A stretch of 64,000 nucleotides of DNA from Aurantimonas coralicida_A (GTDB lineage Bacteria > Pseudomonadota > Alphaproteobacteria > Rhizobiales > Rhizobiaceae), in assembly GCF_036016755.1 (NCBI RefSeq), contig NZ_JAYXIH010000001.1, positions 184,153 through 248,152 on the forward strand. Direction: 5' to 3'. The notes beneath the pieces were generated by a model. The model saw nothing but the letters and a program-made list of their open reading frames with translations, searched no databases and was not told where the DNA came from. Within the stretch, counting starts at the first letter, position 1; each line of letters starts with the position of its first letter. Shown here piece after piece: positions 27,575 to 39,482 of this stretch. The translations under genes were made by a program, and so were the position numbers.

Positions 27575-28180
27575 GTGAGCGAAGGGGGGACGGGCCTGAT
27601 CATCGCGGCGGCGCTTGCCGGTGGTTATCTCTGCGGTACGATTCCGTTCGGCCTGATCTTTGCGAGGCTTTTCGGCCTCGGCGACATCCGCAAGATCGGG
27701 TCGGGCAATATCGGCGCGACCAACGCGCTGCGCACCGGCAACAAGCCGATGGCGGCACTGACGCTCGCGGGCGATATCCTCAAGGGAACCGTCCCCGTTG
27801 TCGTCGCCGCGGCAATCTGGGGAGACGTGCCGGCCACGTTTGCTGGCCTTGGTGCCTTCCTCGGCCACCTTTTTCCGGTCTGGCTGAGCTTCAAGGGCGG
27901 CAAGGGCGTCGCCACCTATCTCGGCATCTTGCTGGGCATCGCTCCAGTTGGAGTGCTGATCTTTGCGGCCGTCTGGCTGTCGGTCGCTTATTTCTCTCGC
28001 TATTCGTCCCTCGCCGCCCTCGCCGCGACGCTGGTGGTGCCGCCCGCCTATTTCGCGCTCGGCTTCGAGACGGCCGCGACGCTTACCGCAGTGCTGACGC
28101 TGCTGGTCTATATCAAGCACCACGCCAATATCCGCCGTCTGCTCTCCGGTGAGGAAGGCAAGATCGGAGCGAAGGGGTGA
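27575..28180 (+). CDS. plsY: Glycerol-3-phosphate acyltransferase PlsY
   Basis: PlsY acylates glycerol-3-phosphate from acyl-phosphate in the first step of phospholipid synthesis. The 201-residue membrane protein has the conserved loops GSGNIGATNALRTGN, GHLFPVWLSFKGGKGVAT and KHHANIRRLLSGEE. I use GTG 27575; TTG 27572 is possible, both downstream of a ggagg. It begins just after the PyrC' stop and overlaps dprA by 4 bases. Confidence 0.93.
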   Translation: MSEGGTGLIIAAALAGGYLCGTIPFGLIFARLFGLGDIRKIGSGNIGATNALRTGNKPMAALTLAGDILKGTVPVVVAAAIWGDVPATFAGLGAFLGHLFPVWLSFKGGKGVATYLGILLGIAPVGVLIFAAVWLSVAYFSRYSSLAALAATLVVPPAYFALGFETAATLTAVLTLLVYIKHHANIRRLLSGEEGKIGAKG

Positions 28181-29313
28181 CTCTTACGGACGCTCAGAAG
28201 CCCGGCGTCCACCTCCCCCTGACCACGCGGCTCGCGTGGCTGCGCCTGATCCGCAGCGAGAATGTCGGCCCCGCCACGTTTCGCGCGCTCATCAATCGCT
28301 ACGGCGGCGCCGAGGCGGCGCTGGAGGCACTGCCGGACCTGGCGGCTCGCGGCGGTCGCAAGATCCGCGTGGCCAGCTTGGCGGCGATCGAAGACGAGAT
28401 GGCAAATGCCGAGCGGCTCAGCGCGCGCTTCGTCTGCCTCGGTGAGCCGGATTATCCGGTCCTGCTGCGCCGCATGGAACAGGCACCGCCGGTTCTGGCC
28501 GTCATGGGCGGCACGGACGTCCTGATGCGCCCGGCGGTCGCCATCGTCGGTGCCCGCAACGCCTCGCTCTCCGGCATCAAGTTGACCCGACGGTTTGCCG
28601 TCGAACTCGGTCGCGCCGGCTACTCCATTGTTTCCGGGCTTGCCCGCGGGATCGACGCCGCTGCGCATGAGGCATCGCTTGCGACCGGCACAGTGGGGGT
28701 TTTCGCCGGTGGCCTGGACCGACCCTATCCGAACGAAAACCGGCCACTGATGCGACAAATCGTCGATGCCGACGGTTGCCTCATCTCCGAAATGCCATTC
28801 GGCTGGGAGCCGCGTGCCAGGGACTTTCCGCGTCGCAACCGTCTGGTTGCCGGGATGGCGCTCGGGCTTTTGGTGGTGGAAGCAGCCACGCGGTCGGGCT
28901 CCCTGATCAGTGCCCGCTTGTCCGCCGAAATGGGCCGGCTCGTCTTCGCCGTTCCCGGATCGCCGCTCGATCCGCGCGCGGTCGGCACCAACGGCCTTCT
29001 CAAGGAGGGTGCGATTCTGGCGACGGATGCCGAAGATGTCATCGCAGCACTGCGTCCCCTCGACGCACGGATGACGCCGAACGACGGCGATGTCGCGTTG
29101 GAAGAGCCCGCGGGGAATGGCCCCGCCGATGAACCCGCCGAAGGCGAACGCGAGCGCATCGTCGAAACGCTGGGGACGACCCCCATCGATATCGACGACA
29201 TCATTGCGCACACCGGATCGTCGCCCGGCGCCGTACAGTTGGTCCTGCTTGAACTCGATCTTGCTGGGCGTCTTGAACGGCACGCCAACGGCCGGGTGTC
29301 ACTGCTTCTTTGA
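28177..29313 (+). CDS. dprA: DNA processing protein DprA
   Basis: DprA binds incoming single-stranded DNA and loads RecA during transformation. The 378-residue protein starts at GTG 28177 inside the plsY stop. It has an N-terminal SAM/HhH-like region, the Rossmann core with VGARNASLSGIKLTRRFA, SGLARGIDAAAHEASL, GGLDRPYPNENRPL, FPRRNRLVAGMALG and EAATRSGSLISARLS, and a C-terminal winged-helix domain (DIDDIIAHTGSSPGAVQLVL). Its last 15 bases overlap the convergent small gene. Confidence 0.95.
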   Translation: MTLTDAQKPGVHLPLTTRLAWLRLIRSENVGPATFRALINRYGGAEAALEALPDLAARGGRKIRVASLAAIEDEMANAERLSARFVCLGEPDYPVLLRRMEQAPPVLAVMGGTDVLMRPAVAIVGARNASLSGIKLTRRFAVELGRAGYSIVSGLARGIDAAAHEASLATGTVGVFAGGLDRPYPNENRPLMRQIVDADGCLISEMPFGWEPRARDFPRRNRLVAGMALGLLVVEAATRSGSLISARLSAEMGRLVFAVPGSPLDPRAVGTNGLLKEGAILATDAEDVIAALRPLDARMTPNDGDVALEEPAGNGPADEPAEGERERIVETLGTTPIDIDDIIAHTGSSPGAVQLVLLELDLAGRLERHANGRVSLLL

Positions 29314-29478
29314 TGTCTCGGCGGAGGAACCGATCTGTTGCTCTGTCTCGAGTCGCGCCATGTCCATCAAATATCCGAGGATCGACCCCTCCCTGGCCCC
29401 GGACACAACCTTTAATTGCTCGAGCATATCACGGACATATTGGAGATTTTCCCGTCGATCGGTTGGATTGGCTGACAT
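29299..29478 (-). CDS. Small conserved hypothetical protein (59 aa)
   Basis: A 59-residue, charged, probably helical protein (MSANPTDRRENLQYVRDMLE at its N-terminus). I chose ATG 29478 because ggag lies upstream at a suitable distance; TTG 29487 in frame is too close to it. No domain is recognised. Similar small proteins occur near dprA/topA in relatives as far as I recall. It is tail-to-tail with dprA (15-base overlap) and divergent from topA. Confidence 0.7.
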   Translation of the reverse strand: MSANPTDRRENLQYVRDMLEQLKVVSGAREGSILGYLMDMARLETEQQIGSSAETSKKQ

Positions 29479-29728
29479 GGACGGCAAAACTCCAGAAACT
29501 CAAGGATATCGGCAGTTCAGATGTGGCGGAGCCCGGATCACCTGACGATAGGCATTTATAGAAAAATTCCCTCTATAGTTGCAAGCCCATCTTACGTAGT
29601 CCTCGTCGGGGTTGACCGCCCGCGCCGGACTGTCCATGTGACGGGACGGTCGACAGTCGGAATCTCGCCATCTTCGGCTGTGCATTCGGCTGCCGGTATG
29701 ACCTTTCTCCTGCCAGGACATAATATCT

Positions 29729-32479
<2,751 letters not shown>

Positions 32480-32483
32480 TCCG

Positions 32484-34751
32484 ATGGCGCGGGGTCGGCC
32501 TCAGGGCGAAACGCGCCCGGAATTGAGCCGGGAGGCGGTGCTCCGCTTCATCACGGACAATCCGGGGCGCTCGTCCAAGCGCGACATCGCCAAGGCGTTT
32601 CAGGTCAAGGGCGACGAGCGCGTCGCCCTGAAGGACCTCCTTGCCGACCTGCAGGCCGAAGGCGTCCTCGCCGGCGGCCGCAAACGGTTTTCGACGCCCG
32701 GTGCGTTGCCGGACGTGGCGGTTCTCGAAATCCGTAGCCGCGACGATGATGGCGGACTGATCGCCGAACCCGTGAGCTGGGACGCGGAAAGAGACGGCGA
32801 GCGCCCTCGCCTGCCCGTTAGCCAGGATCGTGACAAGGGCCCGGTGGCCGGTCTTGGCGAGCGTATCCTGGCGCGGATCGACGAGGACGAGGGCGGCGCT
32901 AAAATCGCCCGCGTGATCCGGGTGCTGGAACGGCAGAAAACCTTGGCGCTCGGCGTGTTCCGCGCGCAGCCGGGCGGCGGGGGCCGCGTCGAACCGGTCG
33001 AGCGCAAGCAACTTGAATATATCGTGCGGGCGGGCGACACGAACCACGCCAAGGACGGCGATCTGGTGGAGATCGCGCCGGGGCCGCGCCATCGCACGAG
33101 CCTGCCGATCGCTACGGTCGTCGACGTCGTCGGCTCGATGAACTCCGAGCGCGCGATTTCGACCATCGCGCTGCATGCTCACTCCATCCCGCATATTTTT
33201 CCGAAAGCCGTGATCACCGAAGCCGAGGCCGCCGGCCCGGCAACGATGAAGGACCGCGAGGATTGGCGGAGGCTGTCTCTCGTCACCATCGATCCGGCCG
33301 ACGCCAAGGACCATGACGACGCGGTGCATGCGGTGGAGGACGACGATCCCGCCAATCCCGGCGGCATGGTCGTCACGGTCGCCATCGCCGATGTCGCGCT
33401 GTATGTCCGCCCGGGCTCGAAGCTCGACGCCGAAGCCCGGCTTCGCGGCAATTCGGTCTATTTCCCGGATCGCGTCGTGCCGATGCTGCCGGAGCGCATT
33501 TCGAACGAACTCTGCTCGCTGCGTGAGGGGGTGGACCGCCCCGCCCTCGCCGTCCGGATGATTCTCGGGGCGCATGGCGAAAAGCGGCGTCACAGCTTCC
33601 ATCGCATCATGATGAAAAGCCACGCCAAGCTGTCCTACGAGGCGGCCCAGGCGGCGATCGACGGTGCGCCGGGTGACGTGCATCCGACGGTCGTCGACGA
33701 CATGCTGAAGCCGCTCTGGAAAGCCTATGGCCTCGCCAAGGCGGAGCGCGCGCGCCGGCAACCGCTGGATCTCGACCTGCCGGAGAAGAAGATCGTCCTG
33801 GGGCCGGACGGGCATGTCGACAAGGTCGTCGTGCCGCCGCGCCTCGACGCCCACCGGCTGATCGAGGAGTTCATGATCCTGGCCAATGTGGCCGCGGCCG
33901 AAACGCTCGAGGCGAAGCGCCAAGCACTGATCTACCGGGCCCACGACGCGCCCTCGCTCGCCAAGCTCGAATCCTTGCGCGACTTTCTGCGGACGCTGGA
34001 GATATCGCTGGCCAAGAGCGGCTCGCTGCGGCCATCGCATTTCAACGGCATCCTCACCCAGGTGAAGGCGAGCGAGCACGAGAGCCTCGTCAACGAGGTA
34101 GTGCTGCGGTCGCAGTCGCAGGCGGTCTATTCACCTGAGAATATCGGACATTTCGGTCTCAACCTCGTCCGCTACGCCCACTTCACCTCGCCGATCCGTC
34201 GTTATGCCGATTTGATCGTTCACCGGGCGCTGATCACCGCGCTCGGCCTTGGCGAGGGTGGGCTGAGCCGCGAGGACGAGGAGACCCTGGAACAGACCGC
34301 CGAGAACATTTCGCGCGCCGAACGTCGCGCCATGGCGGCGGAACGCGACACCGTCGACCGGCTGATCGCCCATCATCTCGCCGATCGCGTCGGCGAGGAT
34401 TTCGACGGGCGGATTACCGGCGTGACCAAGGCCGGACTGTTTGTCGTTCTCCCAGCCTTTGGGGCGGACGGTTTCGTGCCGATCTCGACGCTCGGCAACG
34501 AGTTCTTCCATTATGACGAGGTGGGCCGCTCGCTGGTCGGCGACCGGAGCGGTCATGGCTTTCGCCTGGGCGATTCGGTAGAGGTGCGCCTCAAAGAGGC
34601 GCTGCCACTGGCCGGCTCGATGCAGTTCGAGATGTTGAGCGAGCCCCGCAAACTGCCGCGCACGACCGGCTCCTTCCACAAGGCAGGCGGACGCCGGCGC
34701 TCCACAGGACGCGACAAGAACGTTGCGGGGAAGGCCAGGAAACGGCGATGA
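32484..34751 (+). CDS. rnr: Ribonuclease R
   Basis: A 755-residue 3'-5' exoribonuclease that degrades structured RNA. An N-terminal winged-helix region (LRFITDNPGRSSKRDIAKAF) and cold-shock domains precede the RNB domain with metal Asp residues in TIDPADAKDHDDAVHAVED. The C-terminal S1 domain (GRITGVTKAGLFVVLPAFG) is followed by a basic tail (RRRSTGRDKNVAGKARKRR). It lies between topA and the DUF983 gene; the ATG of the latter overlaps its stop by 4 bases. Confidence 0.96.
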   Translation: MARGRPQGETRPELSREAVLRFITDNPGRSSKRDIAKAFQVKGDERVALKDLLADLQAEGVLAGGRKRFSTPGALPDVAVLEIRSRDDDGGLIAEPVSWDAERDGERPRLPVSQDRDKGPVAGLGERILARIDEDEGGAKIARVIRVLERQKTLALGVFRAQPGGGGRVEPVERKQLEYIVRAGDTNHAKDGDLVEIAPGPRHRTSLPIATVVDVVGSMNSERAISTIALHAHSIPHIFPKAVITEAEAAGPATMKDREDWRRLSLVTIDPADAKDHDDAVHAVEDDDPANPGGMVVTVAIADVALYVRPGSKLDAEARLRGNSVYFPDRVVPMLPERISNELCSLREGVDRPALAVRMILGAHGEKRRHSFHRIMMKSHAKLSYEAAQAAIDGAPGDVHPTVVDDMLKPLWKAYGLAKAERARRQPLDLDLPEKKIVLGPDGHVDKVVVPPRLDAHRLIEEFMILANVAAAETLEAKRQALIYRAHDAPSLAKLESLRDFLRTLEISLAKSGSLRPSHFNGILTQVKASEHESLVNEVVLRSQSQAVYSPENIGHFGLNLVRYAHFTSPIRRYADLIVHRALITALGLGEGGLSREDEETLEQTAENISRAERRAMAAERDTVDRLIAHHLADRVGEDFDGRITGVTKAGLFVVLPAFGADGFVPISTLGNEFFHYDEVGRSLVGDRSGHGFRLGDSVEVRLKEALPLAGSMQFEMLSEPRKLPRTTGSFHKAGGRRRSTGRDKNVAGKARKRR

Positions 34752-35185
34752 GCCAGCAGATGATCGACAGCGAATACGCGGTTCGGGCAAGCAGCCCCGA
34801 CAGCGTCCGGCCGGTGGGGCCGGCGCTGCTCAAGGGCCTTCGTTGCCGGTGCCCTAATTGCGGCGTGGGCAAGCTCTTCAGCGGCTATCTCAAGAGCGTG
34901 GACGCCTGCTCGGTCTGCCACCAGGAAATTCACCATCACCGCGCCGACGACCTGCCGCCCTATCTGACGGTGTTTATCGTCGGCCATATCGTGGTCGGCC
35001 TGTTCATGTTCGTGGAGCGTGCTGTCACGCTGTCCATGTGGACGCATTTGGCGATTTGGGTCCCGATCACGCTCTTCCTTTCGCTCGCGCTGCTTCAACC
35101 GTTGAAAGGCGCAACTATCGCATTGCAGTGGGCGTTGCGTCTCGGCGGCTTCGGCGGAGAGGCCGACGAGGAGCCATACGGTTGA
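34748..35185 (+). CDS. DUF983 zinc-ribbon membrane protein
   Basis: A 145-residue protein with an N-terminal CxxC-x(n)-CxxC zinc ribbon (RCRCPNCGVGKLFSGYLK, then CSVCHQE) and two hydrophobic segments (YLTVFIVGHIVVGLFMFV and THLAIWVPITLFLSLALL). DUF983 proteins are common in alphaproteobacteria and are of unknown function. It is translationally coupled to rnr and followed immediately by the Nudix gene. Confidence 0.9.
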   Translation: MSQQMIDSEYAVRASSPDSVRPVGPALLKGLRCRCPNCGVGKLFSGYLKSVDACSVCHQEIHHHRADDLPPYLTVFIVGHIVVGLFMFVERAVTLSMWTHLAIWVPITLFLSLALLQPLKGATIALQWALRLGGFGGEADEEPYG

Positions 35186-35199
35186 GCGAGACCGGAGCC

Positions 35200-35940
35200 A
35201 TGGCGGCGCTGGATGCCGGACGAATGCGGCCCGACGGCCCGCGGCCTGCCGGACCCAAGCAGCGGCCCCGCGACGCGGGAACATTGATCATCGTCGACGA
35301 GGCTGGCCCGGCGCCGCGTCTCTTGATGGGGCGGCGGGCGGCCGGACACGTGTTCATGCCAGGCCGCTATGTCTTTCCCGGCGGCCGGGTGGATGCCGCT
35401 GATCTCGCCCTGGCTTCGGCCTTCACCCTCTCCGAACCGGCCCTTGCGCGGCTTTGCGCGGGGCCCCCAGCCCGGTTCGATTCTCGCAGGGCGACCGCGA
35501 CCGCCCTCGCCGCGATTCGGGAGACCTTCGAGGAGGCGGGCGCGATGGTGGGGGCGCCTGGTGCGTTCGAAGGCCGGACGGCCGGCTTTTGGGGCATGTT
35601 CGCCGACCGGGGAATTCGCCCGGATCCCGGACGCCTTGTGCCGTTGGCGCGCGCGATCACGCCGCCGGGGCCGCCTCGGCGCTACGACACCCGCTTCTTC
35701 TGTGTGTCCGCTACCGAGATGTCGCACGGGCCGTCGCTCGAGGACCTGCCGACCGATGAACTCGAAGCGGTCGAATGGTTCACCTTCGATCAGGTCAAGC
35801 AACTATCACTCGCCGCCATCACCTTGCGGGTTCTCGCGGATCTGGAGGCGCGGATCGCGGACGGATCGTGGCGCGACGCGACACGCCCCATGCCCTTCTA
35901 CCGGGCCGTGCGCGGGCGATTCGTCCGCGATTTTCTCTGA
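35200..35940 (+). CDS. Nudix hydrolase
   Basis: A 246-residue Nudix-fold pyrophosphatase. The Nudix helix is seen as AIRETFEEAG, with the preceding glycine motif FPGGRVDAADL separated by an insert of about 35 residues longer than in the classical box. This spacing resembles the NUDT19/CoA-pyrophosphatase-like group of bacterial Nudix proteins, but the substrate is not established. ATG 35200 follows ggag; an in-frame TTG at 35182 that overlaps the DUF983 stop is an alternative start. Confidence 0.85.
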   Translation: MAALDAGRMRPDGPRPAGPKQRPRDAGTLIIVDEAGPAPRLLMGRRAAGHVFMPGRYVFPGGRVDAADLALASAFTLSEPALARLCAGPPARFDSRRATATALAAIRETFEEAGAMVGAPGAFEGRTAGFWGMFADRGIRPDPGRLVPLARAITPPGPPRRYDTRFFCVSATEMSHGPSLEDLPTDELEAVEWFTFDQVKQLSLAAITLRVLADLEARIADGSWRDATRPMPFYRAVRGRFVRDFL

Positions 35941-35961
35941 CGGTATGGGCGGACCCGCCGG

Positions 35962-37158
35962 ATGGGCAAATGGACGCCCGATGACATCGTCGCACAAGCC
36001 GAACACGAGATCGAACAGGTCGACTGGGTCTCGGCCGGCGCCGCCATCGCTTCGATCAGCGCGGTCGGTATCGCCCTTGGCCTTGGCCTGCCCCTGCTCA
36101 GTGTCATTCTCGAGCAACGGGGGATCTCGGCAAGCCTGATCGGCGCCAACACCGCCGTTGCCGGAATTGCCTCGCTCCTCGCGGCGCCCTTGATCACGCC
36201 GATCGCACGCCGTCTCGGCGTTCGCTTGTCGATGCTGATTGCCATTGCTCTCTCAGGCATCTCGGCTCTCGGCTTCTATTTCCTGACACCGTTCTGGACC
36301 TGGTTTCCGCTGCGGCTGGTCTTCCACTTCGCGATCACGGCGCTGTTCGTCCTCTCCGAATTCTGGATCACCGCGGCGGCACCGCCCGGCAAGCGCGGCT
36401 TCGTTCTGGGCATCTACGCGACCGTCCTGTCGCTCGGCTTCGCCGCCGGACCGTTCATCTTCTCGCAAGTCGGCTCGACGGGAATCCTGCCCTTCGCGAT
36501 CGGCGCTGGCGTCATCTTTGCCTCGGCGATTCCCTTGTTCTTCGCCTGGAACCGACAGCCCGCTCTCGGAGAGCGTCAACGCGGCTCCTTCTGGCGATAC
36601 ATATTCGCCGTCCCGACCGCGACCGGCGCCGTGCTGATCTTCGGAGCCGTGGAGTCAGGCGGCTTCGCGCTGTTTCCGATCTATGGCGAACGGCTTGGCT
36701 TTTCGGAATCATCCGCCGCCCTGTTGCTGACCGCGATAGGCCTCGGCAATGTCCTGATGCAGATTCCGATCGGCCTTGTGTCCGATCGTGTCCGGGATCG
36801 CCGCAGCCTGTTGTCGCTCTTCGCGCTGATCGGCCTCATCGGAACCCTGTCGCTGCCTTTGGTGGCCCAAGACTGGATGTTGATGGCCACACTCCTGTTC
36901 CTGTGGGGCGGCGTCGTGGCCGGCCTTTACACTGTGGGGCTGGCGCATCTGGGATCGAAGCTCGCCGGCTCCGAACTCGCCTCGGCGAATGCCGCCTTCA
37001 TCTTCTGTTATTCCGCAGGCATGCTCGTCGGTCCGCAGGCCATCGGCTCGTCGATGGATCTGTTCGGAGCCAACGGATTCGCTTGGGCGCTCGCCCTCTT
37101 CTTCGGCCTCTACCTCGTCCTTACGCTGGGGCGAATGGCGTGGGCGAGACGGGCTTGA
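35962..37158 (+). CDS. MFS transporter
   Basis: A 398-residue major facilitator with about 12 membrane spans. A short charged N-terminus precedes the first helix (VSAGAAIASISAVGIALGLG). The loop between helices 2 and 3 reads APLITPIARRLGVRLSMLIA, and the equivalent in the second half reads IGLVSDRVRDRRSLLSLFAL, the usual MFS motif A positions. Proteins of this type (YfkF/UMF-like uptake or efflux) have unassigned substrates. It follows the Nudix gene by 21 bases. Confidence 0.88.
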   Translation: MGKWTPDDIVAQAEHEIEQVDWVSAGAAIASISAVGIALGLGLPLLSVILEQRGISASLIGANTAVAGIASLLAAPLITPIARRLGVRLSMLIAIALSGISALGFYFLTPFWTWFPLRLVFHFAITALFVLSEFWITAAAPPGKRGFVLGIYATVLSLGFAAGPFIFSQVGSTGILPFAIGAGVIFASAIPLFFAWNRQPALGERQRGSFWRYIFAVPTATGAVLIFGAVESGGFALFPIYGERLGFSESSAALLLTAIGLGNVLMQIPIGLVSDRVRDRRSLLSLFALIGLIGTLSLPLVAQDWMLMATLLFLWGGVVAGLYTVGLAHLGSKLAGSELASANAAFIFCYSAGMLVGPQAIGSSMDLFGANGFAWALALFFGLYLVLTLGRMAWARRA

Positions 37159-37182
37159 CTTGCCGACGAGCTTGGCTATGGT
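37155..37182 (+). promoter_or_regulatory. Putative housekeeping promoter of rpmG
   Basis: TTGACT (37155-37160) and TATGGT (37177-37182) are separated by 16 bases. The -35 overlaps the stop codon of the MFS gene. About 170 bases of leader precede rpmG. The match is by eye only. Confidence 0.45.
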
Positions 37183-37354
37183 CCGCGTCGAATTCGCCGC
37201 CGCATCGCGACGGCGCGTTGGTGCGTGGTGTGTCGGCTGTTATGCAGTTAATCCCACAAGCCGAAACAGTTTCAGCCGCAGTCGTAGCGAACGGAATCGG
37301 CCCGCGCCCGGTTCGATCGAAAATGACGACGCGCATCAGCGAACGGATAAGGCC

Positions 37355-37522
37355 ATGGCGAAGGCAACCACCATCAAGATCAAGCTCCTCTCGACAGCCG
37401 ACACCGGCTTCTTCTATGTCACGAGCAAGAACAGCCGCACGATGACCGAGAAGATGGTGAAGACCAAGTACGACCCGGTCGCGCGCAAGCACGTCGAGTT
37501 TCGTGAGGCGAAAATCAAATAA
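37355..37522 (+). CDS. rpmG: 50S ribosomal protein L33
   Basis: The 55-residue L33 (MAKATTIKIKLLSTADTGFF) is complete and ends in the usual basic tail (HVEFREAKIK). It is the Cys-free (non-zinc) form. The start is ATG 37355; larger open frames covering it are spurious. A terminator hairpin follows within 30 bases. Confidence 0.96.
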   Translation: MAKATTIKIKLLSTADTGFFYVTSKNSRTMTEKMVKTKYDPVARKHVEFREAKIK

Positions 37523-37547
37523 TTTTCGGCACGATCGGCCGATGATG

Positions 37548-37577
37548 GCGCCGCTCCGGCAACGGGGCGGCGCTTTT
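37548..37577 (+). terminator. Terminator after rpmG
   Basis: The stem GCGCCGCTCC / GGGGCGGCGC (10 bp with one G-T pair, loop GGCAAC) is followed by TTTT. It is a canonical intrinsic terminator. Confidence 0.9.
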
Positions 37578-37954
37578 GGTTTTGGAGTGCCGCCTTGTTT
37601 TGCCAAGCGCCGCCGGGCCACAGGCCACGGCGAGAAAACCGTTGGCGCGCATGTTCGCCAAACGGCATCGGTTGAACGAAGCGCGATATCAGCGGCAATA
37701 GGGATCGGGTGATCGTCGGCGGGGGGCGCCGCAAAAAAGTGGCCGGCCGGCAACGCACAACGGTACGAGGAAACCGCATGCGCACGCTACCGACCGACCT
37801 CCCCACGGGACCCAGGAGATGCGGCGGACCTGAGCATTCCATGGGGGTAACTTCGAAGGTCTTCCGTCTAGCTCTTGACCTTCGATTTCTGTCTGGAGAC
37901 TCGCCCAGAACCGATTCAATTGCAACGACATTGCGCGCCATTGGGTCTAGACTT

Positions 37955-37969
37955 TTAAGAAATGGTTAA
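37955..37969 (-). promoter_or_regulatory. Candidate CtrA binding site
   Basis: On the minus strand the site reads TTAACCATTTCTTAA, that is TTAA-N7-TTAA containing the preferred half-site TTAACCAT. This matches the alphaproteobacterial CtrA consensus. No gene is obvious within 300 bases on either side in a suitable orientation, except the 3' ends of rpmG and pleD. Confidence 0.55.
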
Positions 37970-38025
37970 GGCCGTTTTGTTTCGGCTTCGTTCGAAGTGG
38001 TATCAAGATGATACGCTAGGCGCTT

Positions 38026-38076
38026 CCTCGACCGGCGGTGGCCCCTCCCTACGGGGCCGATGCTTCCGAGGTCGAG
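38026..38076 (-). other. Two-arm inverted repeat downstream of pleD
   Basis: The outer arms CCTCGACC (38026-38033) and GGTCGAG (38070-38076) enclose an inner perfect stem GGCCCC (38040-38045) / GGGGCC (38053-38058). It lies 35 bases past the pleD stop and could end that transcript, though there is no T-run on the minus strand. Confidence 0.45.
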
Positions 38077-38110
38077 AGGCCAAACCGCCGTTGCAACCTC
38101 CGGTCTGTTT

Positions 38111-39472
38111 TCAAGCCGCCTCCGCGGTACCGACCCGGTTGCGGCCGCCGCGCTTGGCCGCATAAAGCGCCTGGTCGGCCCGCCTCACCAAATTCGCCGC
38201 GTCGTCGCGCGCGCCGTCGAAGACGGCAAAGCCTTCGCTGACGGTCACATCGATCATTTCGCCGCCGATGTCGAAGGGTGTATCGCATACGCTGCGACGG
38301 ATACGGTCGGCGATCGACATGGCGGTGTCGAAATCGGCGTCCATCATCAGGATCGCGAACTCCTCGCCGCCGAACCGGCACGCCAGATCGCTGGAACGCA
38401 GGCAATCGTTGAGCCTTGCGGAAAACTGCTTGAGCACGCGGTCGCCCGCCTCGTGCCCCCAGCCGTCGTTGACTCGCTTGAAGTGATCGATGTCGGCGAT
38501 CAGCACCGAGAAGCTCGCTCCTGTGGTGCGAGCGCGCTGCACGGCCGTGGCGAGATGGGTCTCGAAGAAGCGGCGATTATGCAGCCCCGTCAGGGAATCG
38601 GACAGGGCAAGCTCAATTGTCTGTTCGACCGATTGCCGAAGGCGCTCGTCGTTGCGTTTGCGCCGCATTTGGGTTCGGATGCGGGCGATCAGTTCGTGGC
38701 GGTCGAGCGGACGCTGGATGTAGTCGTTGGCACCCAGTTCCAGGGCACGGGCAGCCGTTTCATCATCTTCCGCTTCCGCGATCGCGAGGACCGGCAGGAG
38801 CCGCGACGCCTCGTTCGACCGCAACTGCGATACGAGCCGCAACGGATCGACCGCTTTTGCTGCCATGTCGACCAACACGGCGTCGGCCGCCCCATTGACG
38901 GCGGCGGCGATCAAGCTTGCCGCATCCGCGACGGCCTCGACCTGCACCACGCCCTTCAGATATTTCTGGATCCGCCGCGTCTCGTCGACATCCTCCCCGT
39001 AGAAGGCGAGCCTGGCGAGCACCTCGCGCCCGTCGCCGGCATGCTCCTCCGCGACGAGGTTGATCGCCGTTTCGGCGCGGCGCCGCAATTCGTCTGTCAC
39101 CAGCTTGAGGCGCGTCAGACTGCGGACCCGAGAGAACAGCGGCAGATCGCGAACGGGTTTGGTCAGAAAATCGTCGGCGCCCGCCTCGAGCCCGGCAAGC
39201 CGGTCGGAGGGCTGATCGAGGGCGGTAATCAGAACGATGGGAAGATACATCGTGCGGGGGTCGGCCTTCAGCTGTCGGCAGACCTCGAAGCCGTCCATCT
39301 CCGGCATCATCACGTCGAGGAGCACGAGATCGATGGGCTGGCTACGGCAAATCTCCAGCGCGTCTGCGCCGCTCATCGCCGTGACCACATCGTAGTATTC
39401 CGCCGACAGCCGCGCCTCGAGAACGCGAAGGTTCATCTCGATATCGTCGACCAGCAGGATTCGAGCGGTCAT
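38111..39472 (-). CDS. pleD: Response regulator diguanylate cyclase PleD
   Basis: PleD makes cyclic di-GMP when phosphorylated and controls polar development. The 453 residues contain REC1 with phosphoacceptor Asp in LVLLDVMMPEMDGFEVCRQ, an adaptor REC2 (residues about 155-275, VLVDMAAK), and a GGDEF domain with active site RFGGEEFAILM. The inhibitory I-site RxxD is present five residues before it (RSSD). It starts 10 bases after divK, so the two are an operon as in other alphaproteobacteria. Confidence 0.95.
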   Translation of the reverse strand: MTARILLVDDIEMNLRVLEARLSAEYYDVVTAMSGADALEICRSQPIDLVLLDVMMPEMDGFEVCRQLKADPRTMYLPIVLITALDQPSDRLAGLEAGADDFLTKPVRDLPLFSRVRSLTRLKLVTDELRRRAETAINLVAEEHAGDGREVLARLAFYGEDVDETRRIQKYLKGVVQVEAVADAASLIAAAVNGAADAVLVDMAAKAVDPLRLVSQLRSNEASRLLPVLAIAEAEDDETAARALELGANDYIQRPLDRHELIARIRTQMRRKRNDERLRQSVEQTIELALSDSLTGLHNRRFFETHLATAVQRARTTGASFSVLIADIDHFKRVNDGWGHEAGDRVLKQFSARLNDCLRSSDLACRFGGEEFAILMMDADFDTAMSIADRIRRSVCDTPFDIGGEMIDVTVSEGFAVFDGARDDAANLVRRADQALYAAKRGGRNRVGTAEAA

Positions 39473-39482
39473 GACGCGACCC

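Larger units (their letters stand above)
37523..38110. other. 588-base intergenic region between convergent rpmG and pleD
   Basis: No credible protein is seen; open frames here are Arg/Pro-rich and lack start signals. The region holds the rpmG terminator (37548-37577), a CtrA-type box (37955-37969) and a two-arm inverted structure (38026-38076). A small RNA or a micro-gene is possible but not demonstrated. Confidence 0.5.

Noticed and set aside
37414..37941. 175-codon minus-strand frame downstream of the CtrA box
   Set aside because: It runs antisense through rpmG and its terminator, has Arg/Pro-rich composition and no Shine-Dalgarno.
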